64,000 nucleotides of DNA, from assembly GCA_963840975.1 (NCBI GenBank), contig CAWJBC010000002.1, positions 186,001 to 250,000 of the forward strand, given 5' to 3'. Of this stretch, positions 8,522 through 16,250 are shown one piece after another; positions within the stretch are counted from its first letter, which is position 1, and every line of letters begins with the position of its first letter. The translations under genes and the position numbers were made by a program. Under the pieces are notes generated by a model. It did not search any database, was not told the origin of the DNA, and saw only the letters and a list, made by a program, of their open reading frames with translations. The DNA is from JAADJA01 sp963840975. GTDB taxonomy: Bacteria; Bacteroidota; Bacteroidia; Bacteroidales; JAADJA01.

Positions 8522-9337
8522 TTAAGGTACCTGTGATCCTTTGCCCGAATTTGGCAAGCAGAAATCATCTTTATCAACATTATTTACCTGCGTGTCAAGA
8601 TTTGCGTCACTTCCAAGATAACTTTGTTTCGCAGCCTGGACTTTCCAGAAAGTCAAATCGTTTAAATCAATCCCTTCGCTTGCATTTACGTCACCGGCAA
8701 ACATTCCCCATTTGCCGGTAGCCAATTGCTTATGTCCGAGCATACCACCATGAACCTGATTTTCGGTAGTCGTAAAATCATATAAATAAACTCCGCCCAC
8801 TTTCACCAATGCATTTTCAGCAATAACAGGAATATGGTTCCTGTGATAAACAACTACAAACAACTGGTTGCTAATAGTATTGGTGAAATGTAATAATGCA
8901 GTGCCATTCAAATCAACAACAGAACCGTTTTTAAGAAGAAAAGCTGCTTTACGGGCAATTCGCGAAGCAACCGTAGCAGCGGAAACAGAAGTCGCATCCC
9001 TGAGTTCAACTAAAACCCAATCCACAACATCGGTTGGAATACTTGTCACATTTTCCGTTCCGTTGTAATTCCAGGGAGCAGTATTAAAAGGTTGATTTAA
9101 AGGAAAATCGGATAAATTCGTCAAATTCGCGGACATATCCGTCCCGTTGAAAGGACCCTCAAGATAAACTTTCAGGTTAAGATCAAATGCAGGCGAAACC
9201 AGGTTCTGTCCTGTACCATTTGTTCCGGGTGATCCTTTATCGCCCGTTGTGCCGGTATAGGTATTTTCCCGCAAAGTTGATGTCGTCCAATTGGAAGCGA
9301 TATTGTTATCAGCAGAAGGCGTACCGGTAAACACCAT
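8522..9337 (-). CDS. C-terminal part of the broken secreted nuclease-like protein (dockerin-like end)
   Basis: The frame is open further upstream (to about 9398), reading VEYDGGPNWPNPNGAS before the first Met, which is the end of a lamin-tail domain. It is therefore the C-terminal part of the gene whose N-terminus lies at 11687. After a Gly-rich linker comes the 190-residue module shared with the proteins ending at 4669 and 18443: LNLKVYLEGPFN, VDWVLVELRDA, YHRNH, then GDVNASEGIDLNDLTFWK and DANLDTQVNNVDKDD, two dockerin/EF-hand-like loops, and a final GKGSQVP. The tail resembles a sorting or docking end common in Bacteroidetes surface proteins. The start shown is arbitrary. Confidence 0.75.
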   Translation of the reverse strand: MVFTGTPSADNNIASNWTTSTLRENTYTGTTGDKGSPGTNGTGQNLVSPAFDLNLKVYLEGPFNGTDMSANLTNLSDFPLNQPFNTAPWNYNGTENVTSIPTDVVDWVLVELRDATSVSAATVASRIARKAAFLLKNGSVVDLNGTALLHFTNTISNQLFVVVYHRNHIPVIAENALVKVGGVYLYDFTTTENQVHGGMLGHKQLATGKWGMFAGDVNASEGIDLNDLTFWKVQAAKQSYLGSDANLDTQVNNVDKDDFCLPNSGKGSQVP

Positions 9338-9397
9338 TGAAGCGCCGTTTGGATTTGGCCAATTTGGTCCACCATCATATTCGACCCGTCAATCTCA

Positions 9398-9675
9398 TTG
9401 TTCTGATGGATCAAGCAGAACGAGCTCATCTCGGCGTTTCCAAGGAAAAACGTTGCGAACTGATAGTTGCAGGTATATCCACCATTTATCTGTGGAATTT
9501 GAATTTACTCCCAGGACTGCAAATCCTCCTGCAGGAACAATTAATGAACCTTAATGGTATGAGTATCGGTTCCATCGTCTTTTATTTTCCATCCGTTCAT
9601 GTTTATAGGGGCGTGCTGTTGGATTATAAACTTCAAACCATTCGCCTGCTGCATCAAGCACAGCAATAAGGATTC
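9398..9675 (-). pseudogene. Frameshift-riddled segment of the lamin-tail domain
   Basis: No frame is open through this segment, yet the three minus frames together encode one lamin-tail domain. In order they give AVLDAAGEWFEVYNPT, then INMNGWKIKDDGTDTHTIK, then LIVPAGGFAVLGVNSN, then NGGYTCNYQFATFFLGNAE, then DELVLLDPSEQ, then VEYDGGPNWPNPNG. At least six frame changes in about 270 bp suggest a low-quality consensus stretch more than natural decay, since the amino-acid motifs remain intact. Confidence 0.8.
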
Positions 9676-11687
9676 TGCATGATCTCCGTTATCATAAGGG
9701 TTCCTGATGAGGGCGAGGTAACAGTAATGTAGGCAGTTTTCAAAAGTGTATTGCTGCCGCCGGTATTCATTGCCATAAGCTGAACATCATAAATTCCTGC
9801 GTTATTATAAGCTATCACTGGATTTTGGAGGGACGACGATGCGGGGGTTCCTCCGATGAACGTCCAAAACCATGAAGTTGGGTTATTTGTTGAAAGATCG
9901 GAAAAACTGACCGTTTCCCCAACCGTTATTACATTGAGATTTGCAGAAAAATCAACCACCGGAGCACTTACCTGCTCAACTGTGATATATGCTGACTTTA
10001 AGATCGTATTATTTCCAGCGGTATTTGAAGCAATTAGCTGAACATCAAAAATACCTGCGGAATTATAGGTAACAACCGGATTCTGAAGAGTGGATGTTGA
10101 CGGTGTGCCGCCAACAAAAGTCCATGCCCATGATGTCGGATTGTTGACTGACAGATCGGAAAATGAAACCGACTCACCAATAGTTATTTGAGTTGAGTTT
10201 GCTGCAAAGTCTGCTACCGGCGGAAAAACACATTCCGAGAAACCCGGCGTTGCATAAATAGGCAGTCCTCCTGCATTATTCATAACAAAATGCTGGGATG
10301 CCTGCCAATTGGAGCCCAATGCATTTTCAGCATTGGGGTTGCAAAGGACAAGCGAAGGTCCTGTTCCGTCAGGTGACGTCGGCCAGGGTGCAACATCATC
10401 AAAAAAAACCGAATCCACAGTTTTCCCGGCTGCATTCTTTAACAATATCAGTTCTCCGTCATTACTTAAACCTCCTGTCCATTGCAAAGCATTAACACCG
10501 AACGTATTTAACATTGAAGATGATTTATACGCCACAAGCTGGTACCCTCCCGGATTTATATTTACGGAGGGAAATGTAAACGTTACTGCCGAACTCAAAG
10601 TAAAACCTGCAAGGTTAACAGGATTCAAACCATTGTTATAAATCTCGATAAATTCAAGCGAATCGGTCCCGGTTTCAGGTGGATTGTAAGAAATTTCGGT
10701 GATCACAAGATATGACTCTGTTGTATCGGGAGTAGCTGCAACCGTCAGATCACAAATAACAGGAAGGTGATCCGACATATAATACAGCGCCTGTATGATG
10801 GAATCGGGCAGATTTGGATTGACGGGCAGGTCAATCAACGCCTTGTTTAAGTGATTGCCATCATTTCCAAAAGCCTTGCAGGAGTTATTGACATACTGAA
10901 CCGCATTGGCTCCCGAATTGACATCACCCGTGAAAAGTATGAAATCAAAACGGTCGTCCATGCCACCGGTGGATCCGCCGCCAAAATCCGCTGTGCGGGT
11001 GCTCTGGGTATGGATCAGACTATAAGTTGAAGAAGAGTGCCAGTTTCCTGCAGGCAACGGGTCGTGAAGCAAATAAGGGGTATTGTTGATGAGTGCCTGG
11101 TAGGCGGGTTCTGAACTTGTATACAAATTGAAATCACCTCCAAAAAACACATTCTCAGCGTTTGGAATGGCATTCAGATGATTGAGGAATTGCGTAACCT
11201 CTGCCAGCCGGTCATTTTCGTATCCTGTACTGGCTTTCAGATGCGCTACATAAAAATAAAAAAAGATGGTATCGGTAGCCGTTCCCAGGTCGCTTGACTT
11301 ATAGTATAAAACGTATTCATTGATGTCGCGCAGGTTTGTATAGATGACATCCTGCGAATAGAGCGCCAGTTTATCGCTGTTATAATACAATAGGTTTTCA
11401 GAATAATCGCCGGTGTAATAAACCGCTTTCTGGTAATGGGTGGTTCCAAAAACATTCAGTGCCTGGTTCAAAAGGGTTGTCGCTCCGGTTGACGATTTCA
11501 GTTCGGTGACTAAGATCACATCCGCCTGCAGGTATAGGTTTACCTTCCTGAGGTTGATTTCCCTCCCGGGGTCGCCACTAAAGGGATAATCAAGAACATT
11601 GTAGTACATTACCCGTAGGTTGTCGGATTGGGCAAAAAGCAAAAATCCAGGCAGAATGATAGCTAAAACGAGAAAAATTTTCTTCAT
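9654..11687 (-). CDS. Secreted endonuclease/exonuclease/phosphatase-family protein with lamin-tail and PKD domains
   Basis: A signal peptide (residues 1-20, ending LLFAQ) precedes an EEP-fold domain (about 22-318). Its motifs are YYNVLDYP, a glutamate in LVTELKSS, HLKA, GGDFN, DRFDFILF and a catalytic SDHLPV. The family cleaves phosphodiester or phosphoester bonds, so an extracellular nuclease or phosphatase is likely. A lamin-tail domain (about 325-470), two PKD domains (about 490-575 and 575-650; both with SFSDLS and PTSW) and the start of a second lamin-tail domain follow. The ORF ends at a frameshift after ITEIMQNP; the real protein continues through 8522 to about 1050 residues. A -7 box at 11709-11716 supports the start. 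Confidence 0.85.
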   Translation of the reverse strand: MKKIFLVLAIILPGFLLFAQSDNLRVMYYNVLDYPFSGDPGREINLRKVNLYLQADVILVTELKSSTGATTLLNQALNVFGTTHYQKAVYYTGDYSENLLYYNSDKLALYSQDVIYTNLRDINEYVLYYKSSDLGTATDTIFFYFYVAHLKASTGYENDRLAEVTQFLNHLNAIPNAENVFFGGDFNLYTSSEPAYQALINNTPYLLHDPLPAGNWHSSSTYSLIHTQSTRTADFGGGSTGGMDDRFDFILFTGDVNSGANAVQYVNNSCKAFGNDGNHLNKALIDLPVNPNLPDSIIQALYYMSDHLPVICDLTVAATPDTTESYLVITEISYNPPETGTDSLEFIEIYNNGLNPVNLAGFTLSSAVTFTFPSVNINPGGYQLVAYKSSSMLNTFGVNALQWTGGLSNDGELILLKNAAGKTVDSVFFDDVAPWPTSPDGTGPSLVLCNPNAENALGSNWQASQHFVMNNAGGLPIYATPGFSECVFPPVADFAANSTQITIGESVSFSDLSVNNPTSWAWTFVGGTPSTSTLQNPVVTYNSAGIFDVQLIASNTAGNNTILKSAYITVEQVSAPVVDFSANLNVITVGETVSFSDLSTNNPTSWFWTFIGGTPASSSLQNPVIAYNNAGIYDVQLMAMNTGGSNTLLKTAYITVTSPSSGTLMITEIMQNPYCCA

Positions 11688-11708
11688 GAATAGTATTTAA
11701 ATAAAATG

Positions 11709-11716
11709 CAAAAGTA
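11709..11716 (-). promoter_or_regulatory. -7 box of the EEP-domain gene
   Basis: On the minus strand this reads TACTTTTG, matching TAnnTTTG, 22 bp before the ATG at 11687. The -33 element is not clear. Confidence 0.4.
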
Positions 11717-11865
11717 ATAACTTCGGTGGTTGGTCATGACAATTGGTATCTAAAAATGTAAATGCATGGCTGGAGTCCTTTTCTAAACACTGTTCTTCAA
11801 AGCCTTCTCCCCTTAGCCTTAGCCTAAGTCTTAGCCTCAGCTTTCCCAATCCGTCTTCCTCATGA

Positions 11866-11928
11866 ACTCGTCAAACGACTATTACAATGAAATGGCTATA
11901 TTATTTCAAGCTAAGTCGTCAGACGAGT
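11866..11928. repeat. Intergenic inverted repeat
   Basis: Arms actcgtcaaacgac (11866-11879) and gtcgtcagacgagt (11915-11928) match at 12 of 14 positions, and the inner sequence contains a second gaaat/atttc pairing. A degenerate CTTAGCC repeat lies just before it (about 11813-11841). It could be a REP-like element or a bidirectional terminator between the EEP gene and the AhpD-like gene. Confidence 0.4.
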
Positions 11929-11937
11929 ATTCAGATT

Positions 11938-12243
11938 TTATTCCGTTTTATCATAAACTTCAAGTGCGATGGGCAGGCAGCTTGCCACACCTTTTAATCC
12001 GCAAACCGATAAGGTGATGAGGATGGTGTCTTTGATTTCATCGCGGGTTGCACCCAGCTTTTTTGCCATAGGTACATGATAATAGATCGCCGTTGTATCA
12101 GCCAGTGCAGATTTTATCCCGATATATACCAGTTGCTTTGTTTTGGCATCCAATCCGGTTGTTTGCTTAAGCGCTGTGATCAGCCCGTCAAATGCTTTTG
12201 CCACTTCCGGGGCTTCTTTTTGAAATGTGTCGAGAGGGTTCAT
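11938..12243 (-). CDS. Carboxymuconolactone decarboxylase / AhpD-like protein, cysteine-less
   Basis: This 101-residue all-helical protein matches the CMD/AhpD family (LDAKTKQLVYIGIKSAL, then GATRDEIKDTILI, VCGLKG). Redox-active members have a CxxC or CxxH near the middle. Here the site reads TTAIYYH, so the histidine remains but the cysteines are absent and peroxidase activity is unlikely. The start is taken at ATG 12243 (MNPLDTF); the open frame extends 13 codons further upstream without family similarity. It is a single gene; function unknown. Confidence 0.7.
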   Translation of the reverse strand: MNPLDTFQKEAPEVAKAFDGLITALKQTTGLDAKTKQLVYIGIKSALADTTAIYYHVPMAKKLGATRDEIKDTILITLSVCGLKGVASCLPIALEVYDKTE

Positions 12244-12445
12244 GAATTTTATTTTTGCAGTTAAAAGTACAACATAATGCAACTGATACTTAATGAAATT
12301 TATTACCTGACCTTACGATGGTCTTTGTTAAATTGTTAAATTAGTCCACTTTTTCAAAATATATGTTGATTTTAATAGGCATCAATCAAATAGTTTATGC
12401 GCTTTATGGGCTGACGGAGGACGAGATTAAGATAGTGGAGGGGAA

Positions 12446-12700
12446 ATGAAAAAGAGCTACTTCGAAAAAACAAGAGATCATTTAAATGCTACCTGGAATG
12501 ACAAACTGCAGGAGTTGATCCAGTATTCGTTTGAAGAACTAAAAACCCGGGCGAATGAATTATGGGATCATTATAAAAGCGCCGGTGAAAGCGGTTATAC
12601 AGAGGCAGCCGAAATCCATCATCTGAAATACGACATAATACAAGAAGCCATCCGGATAAAAATCGGTAATGAGGAGCAGGCCTGGGATTATTTGACATGA
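12446..12700 (+). CDS. Small charged hypothetical protein
   Basis: An 84-residue soluble protein, predicted mostly helical, rich in Glu, Lys, Trp and aromatic residues (FEELKTRANELWDHYKSAG). It has no signal peptide and no cysteine. ATG 12446 follows a purine-rich gaggggaa. I do not recognise a family. Codon use and the lack of a longer opposing ORF make it plausible as a real gene. Confidence 0.5.
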   Translation: MKKSYFEKTRDHLNATWNDKLQELIQYSFEELKTRANELWDHYKSAGESGYTEAAEIHHLKYDIIQEAIRIKIGNEEQAWDYLT

Positions 12701-12736
12701 AAAACTCATAGTAATCATTGTTGACCGATAAATTTT

Positions 12737-12886
12737 AGAGATTCTTCGCTAACGCTCAGAATGACAATAACGTTGCAGATGTTTTGTGGGATGGGGGCTT
12801 GCAGGCGGTTCAGCCGCCTGTAAGCCCCCTTCCTAAAATACAACACTTTGTCATTCTGAACGGAACGAAGTGAAGTGAAGAATCTC
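12737..12886. mobile_element. MITE-like inverted-repeat element
   Basis: The ends are imperfect inverted repeats: gagattcttcgct...cagaatgacaa (12737-12767) and its complement ttgtcattctgaac...gaagaatctc (12848-12886). In the middle lies a 16-bp stem (12793-12808 with 12814-12829, one G-T pair, 5-nt loop). The element has no coding capacity. The GAGATTCTTC...AGAATGACA end sequence resembles short non-autonomous repeats scattered in many Bacteroidetes and other genomes. Confidence 0.6.
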
Positions 12887-12965
12887 AAACCTATTATTTC
12901 ATTTTCATCGGACAATAATGAATTGTAATATTAAAACTGTAGTATTAAGTAGCAAGAAATTGACC

Positions 12966-12973
12966 TATCTTTG
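12966..12973 (+). promoter_or_regulatory. -7 box of the 69-residue hypothetical gene
   Basis: TATCTTTG fits TAnnTTTG and lies 21 bp before ATG 12994. No clear -33 partner. Confidence 0.4.
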
Positions 12974-12993
12974 TTTATAATAAAATCAATAAT

Positions 12994-13203
12994 ATGTATT
13001 TCAAGTTGAGCAAGGAGCAGGAAAATTATCTTATTAACCAGCCGGAAACAGGAATGGGTTATCAGGTGGTAAAAGTGATATTAAAAAACGGAAAGGTTTT
13101 ACACCGGCAAAAAGTCATTAATTCTTCTATTTTGCTTCTGTCAGGAAATGAAAGCATCACTGAAAATGATATTGATGAAATCGTTCCTGAACAATTAAAT
13201 TAA
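12994..13203 (+). CDS. Small conserved-looking hypothetical protein
   Basis: A 69-residue protein with a central ETGMGYQVVKVILKNGKV, likely a small beta-rich fold. I recall similar short ORFs with the pattern ETGMGYQ as stand-alone hypotheticals in other bacteria, but cannot name a function. The -7 box 21 bp upstream supports expression and the ATG start. The gene is convergent with the toroid-fold gene that ends 17 bp downstream. Confidence 0.6.
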   Translation: MYFKLSKEQENYLINQPETGMGYQVVKVILKNGKVLHRQKVINSSILLLSGNESITENDIDEIVPEQLN

Positions 13204-13220
13204 CGAACAATCTATCCTGT

Positions 13221-14153
13221 TTAGAAAACAAAAATCTTAAAATACTTCAAAACCCTCATGGCTCTTAACGTATTCCACCGTCCGGGTTGTCCTGCTTTTT
13301 CCATTTCAAAATGCTCCTGTCCGGGATGCTTTGCCATCTGATTCCAGCGGTTGTCCTTTCTTCTCTTTTTCAACAGCATTTCCAGGGCAGGTTCAAGCCT
13401 GTTGTCATATTCAGCACCGGATGAGCGGAAATAATCCAGCGCCCGCAGAATATCGTAATACCATCGTGAAGGATAAGGAAAGTTCAGGAAATTCTTATTG
13501 ATAATTTCGCCTGTCCTGTCGGATAAAAACAAACGATGCATCAACATGAATTCCTGTGCAAGGTTTTCAGCATGTTTTAACTCATCCGCCCGGTATGAAT
13601 AACCCTGTGTCAGATACTCTGTAATGCCTTCAGCCACCGATAAGGTGGAATGCAATGAACCATGCACCGCACCCGAACGGTTCAACCTGCAATTAAATCC
13701 GCCGTCTTTCATTTGCTGTGTGAGAATAAAATCCACAACTGATTTTAAATCCGTTCGATCAGCCTTAAACCAGGAAGCATAATTCAGAAACATCCCGCAT
13801 ATACATACATCACTATTGGATATTGACCCCGAAGGATTGATCCCGCCGTCTGCACCTTTTTCATTCCTGATAATTAAATCAATGGTTTCGTTCACTTGTT
13901 TGATATTGGATGGCAAATTCAAATTCCTCAAATCTAACAATGAGTAATGGCTCGAAATCCACTTAGGTTGATAGAATCGTTGTCCCCAATGTCCGTTGCT
14001 GTTTCTGCATGACAAAATATGGGCGCCCCAGCCCTGTGTTGCAATCCTGCCCCTCAAATCGGTTCGTTCTTCACCGAGGATGTCACGATAAACCTGGTAT
14101 TGTATCGAAACGTCTCCTTCGAGCAGCCAGTTGATTATTTCTGGATTTGTCAT
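13221..14153 (-). CDS. Prenyltransferase/squalene-oxidase-repeat-like protein
   Basis: The 310-residue soluble protein has the alternating helix pattern and repeated QQMKDGGFNC- and NGHWGQRFYQP-like motifs of alpha/alpha-toroid proteins (terpene cyclase, prenyltransferase and related hypothetical families). Conserved SSHYSLLDLRNLNL and HSTLSVAEGI support this. It lacks a recognisable cyclase DxDD motif, so enzymatic activity is uncertain. ATG 14153 is chosen over the upstream TTG (14171) because an unusually strong Shine-Dalgarno AGGAGGG (complement of 14161-14167) sits 7 bases before it. Confidence 0.7.
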   Translation of the reverse strand: MTNPEIINWLLEGDVSIQYQVYRDILGEERTDLRGRIATQGWGAHILSCRNSNGHWGQRFYQPKWISSHYSLLDLRNLNLPSNIKQVNETIDLIIRNEKGADGGINPSGSISNSDVCICGMFLNYASWFKADRTDLKSVVDFILTQQMKDGGFNCRLNRSGAVHGSLHSTLSVAEGITEYLTQGYSYRADELKHAENLAQEFMLMHRLFLSDRTGEIINKNFLNFPYPSRWYYDILRALDYFRSSGAEYDNRLEPALEMLLKKRRKDNRWNQMAKHPGQEHFEMEKAGQPGRWNTLRAMRVLKYFKIFVF

Positions 14154-14213
14154 TGTACGTCCCTCCTGCAATTTTAAGATAATCTCCCATCAAAAATAAC
14201 AATTTACCGTCAC

Positions 14214-14245
14214 AAAAAGAGGTTGCCAAAACTGACAACCTCTTT
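14214..14245 (-). terminator. Terminator of the delta-60 repeat gene
   Basis: A 10-bp perfect stem (aaagaggttg 14216-14225 with caacctcttt 14236-14245) is followed on the minus strand by a T-run, 28 bp after the stop codon at 14273. Confidence 0.75.
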
Positions 14246-14272
14246 GCTTTTCTTAAAGCCTGAGTATTTAGA

Positions 14273-15859
14273 TTATTTCGTCACAATTAATTTTGAAGCC
14301 TCACCAATATATCCGTTTCCGCGTAACCTGATATAATAAACTCCTTGTAAGAGTTCAGAAGGAACAGTCAAGGATGAATTAACTAAACCTGCATACTGGT
14401 AACCAAGTTCAACTGTACCGACAAGATTTCCGGTTGTACTATAAATCTCAACCATCACATTGGAAGAAGTCTTCAACTCGTAATTTATGATCAAACTGCT
14501 CCCCGAAACTACAGGATTAGGCGATAATGCCTGTTTGTTTTGGGCAATTACTTCAGGAGTAGCAGTCTGAAGGTCATTCAGCAGACGAACGACAACGAGA
14601 TCATGGTTCATTCCGTTGTTTGCTTTGCCACCAATAACTATATTTCCGTCGCTTTGAAGCGTCATGCACAGGGCATCATCAACATATTCGCTTAACTGAA
14701 CCAGGGCAATGCCGTCAGTTCCAAAAGATAAATCCTCGGTTCCATCAGCATTGTACCGCCAAACTGCCATTTCCAGGTCACCGGGAGCGCCTTCGCCGGT
14801 TGAGCCGGCAACTAATATTTTGCCATCCGGCTGAATATGAAGTGCGCTTCCAACATCGTATTGAGCAAGATCGGAAATTACAAAACCATTGTTTCCAAAA
14901 TTTGGATCAAGAACGCCATCATTATCCAATTGCATCAGCAACATACTGAAATTGTATTCTGGGGAGGCTGTAAAGCCAGCCACAACAATATCGTTGTTAG
15001 GAGTAAGTGAAATGCCAAACCCTTCGGCATCTGCACCGTATGTTTGAATAAACAAACCGTCTTCACCAAAAGCAGAATCAATGCTTCCATCGGGCATAAA
15101 CCTGACTACCAGCATCGCAAACTGAAGAAAATCAACAGCATAATGACCGGATGCAACAATGTAGCCATCCTCCTGAACGACAAGACAGTCAAAATCATTT
15201 TCAACCTCAACAACCGGAATACCTGCAACACCCTCATCTCCAAAAGTTGTATCAAGAACGCCGTTTTCTGTAAAACGGACAACAACAGGAACAAATTGAA
15301 AATTTTCGTTATACGATTTACCAGCCACCAGAATTTTACCATCCTGAATTGCCACAGCATAACTATGATCCTCGAAAAAGTTCATGTCGGGTCCAATCTT
15401 TTGAACAACAACACCGTTGTCGCCAAACATATTATCCAATGTTCCGTCGCTGTTCAATTGAATCAGAAGGATTCGATAGTCATTGTAATCGGTTGTACTA
15501 CCAGTCATCAGAATTTTACCATCATCCTTTATAACGCAACCATACACATTGGCTTCATTATTTAAAGAATAGGTAAAAACCCCATCGCTGGCAAATGTCA
15601 TGTCGGGGCTTCCATCAGGCAGGAACCGGTATACCTTTGTGAGTGCGTTCCAGGCGGCATCATAGCTGATACCGACAGCAACAATTTTTTGGTCGCTCTG
15701 AACCTCCACATCTGTAAAAAGATCGGTAAACCCATTGTCAATGATGACTTTTCCGGCATCGCCAAATGTAACATCAATTGTACCTGCCGGCTGTGCAAAC
15801 AGTGCAATTGGTATTGTCAACACAAAGCTGAACATTAAGTTGAATAAATAATTTTTCAT
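14273..15859 (-). CDS. Delta-60 repeat protein with T9SS type-A sorting domain
   Basis: A signal peptide starts at ATG 15859 (MKNYLFNLMF, ending IALFAQ). The open frame runs to 15946 but the extra 29 residues are basic and lie over the preceding small ORF. The body contains about seven delta-60 repeats (pattern DGTLDNMFGDNGVV / DGKILVAGS), which fold as a beta-propeller-like array. The last 75 residues (ALSPNPVVSGSSLII...YYIRLRGNGYIGEASKLIVTK) are a classical T9SS type-A domain, so the protein is exported across the outer membrane. It is the cargo gene of the cassette with the TPR-LuxR regulator at 16251-18041. Binding target unknown. Confidence 0.88.
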   Translation of the reverse strand: MKNYLFNLMFSFVLTIPIALFAQPAGTIDVTFGDAGKVIIDNGFTDLFTDVEVQSDQKIVAVGISYDAAWNALTKVYRFLPDGSPDMTFASDGVFTYSLNNEANVYGCVIKDDGKILMTGSTTDYNDYRILLIQLNSDGTLDNMFGDNGVVVQKIGPDMNFFEDHSYAVAIQDGKILVAGKSYNENFQFVPVVVRFTENGVLDTTFGDEGVAGIPVVEVENDFDCLVVQEDGYIVASGHYAVDFLQFAMLVVRFMPDGSIDSAFGEDGLFIQTYGADAEGFGISLTPNNDIVVAGFTASPEYNFSMLLMQLDNDGVLDPNFGNNGFVISDLAQYDVGSALHIQPDGKILVAGSTGEGAPGDLEMAVWRYNADGTEDLSFGTDGIALVQLSEYVDDALCMTLQSDGNIVIGGKANNGMNHDLVVVRLLNDLQTATPEVIAQNKQALSPNPVVSGSSLIINYELKTSSNVMVEIYSTTGNLVGTVELGYQYAGLVNSSLTVPSELLQGVYYIRLRGNGYIGEASKLIVTK

Positions 15860-15893
15860 AAATAAAGTTTTTTTAAAAAGTGAATATTTAAAT

Positions 15894-16055
15894 TTAATTA
15901 GTACTTGCATTATTTTGCTCTTTTTCATTTTCAGATTTTCTTTCAAGGGCTTTCAACAGTCGCCGCAAGGCTTCCTGTTCATTCTTTTTTTGAGTATAGA
16001 ATTTCTTCAAATCTGCTATACTCTCAGTTTCATTATTGTCCAATTTTTTCTTCAT
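15894..16055 (-). CDS. Small charged coiled-coil ORF (53 residues) before the delta-60 gene
   Basis: An ATG at 16055 opens 53 codons ending TAA at 15894, 34 bp before the delta-60 start. The protein is highly charged and predicted helical: SIADLKKFYTQKKNEQEAL, then RRLLKALERKSENEKEQNN. Its position and composition match the 77-residue ORF at 29006-29239 (SIEEFLELKKLQNRILEKIL, DKMNQSENQ), which likewise sits between a TPR-LuxR regulator and a T9SS cargo gene. I infer a related protein. It has no signal peptide, so it is presumably cytoplasmic. Function unknown. Confidence 0.6.
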   Translation of the reverse strand: MKKKLDNNETESIADLKKFYTQKKNEQEALRRLLKALERKSENEKEQNNASTN

Positions 16056-16150
16056 TTCTATTTCTAATATTAAAATCGCAGCAAAAGTGAAATGAAAAAT
16101 TCACCAAAAAAAAGATTCCCGCTTACTTATGCACTACATCCGTGGAAATT

Positions 16151-16202
16151 CTCCTTACAATTTATATACAAGGCCGAAAACAGGATTACATTTACTGTAC
16201 CT
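16151..16202 (-). promoter_or_regulatory. Four-half-site TACA operator (copy C)
   Basis: TACA motifs begin at 16156, 16167 and 16187, and a TACC at 16198, giving spacing 11-20-11. The same layout with spacing 11-22-11 occurs upstream of the genes starting at 23308 and 29239, with extra matching bases between the half-sites. The nearest half-site is about 100 bp before the start of the 53-residue ORF. It lies between the stop of the TPR-LuxR gene and the ORF it probably controls. Confidence 0.6.
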
Positions 16203-16250
16203 TAAAACAATGGGCATTAAAAATGAGGGAGTTACAATTTGATCCGTTGA

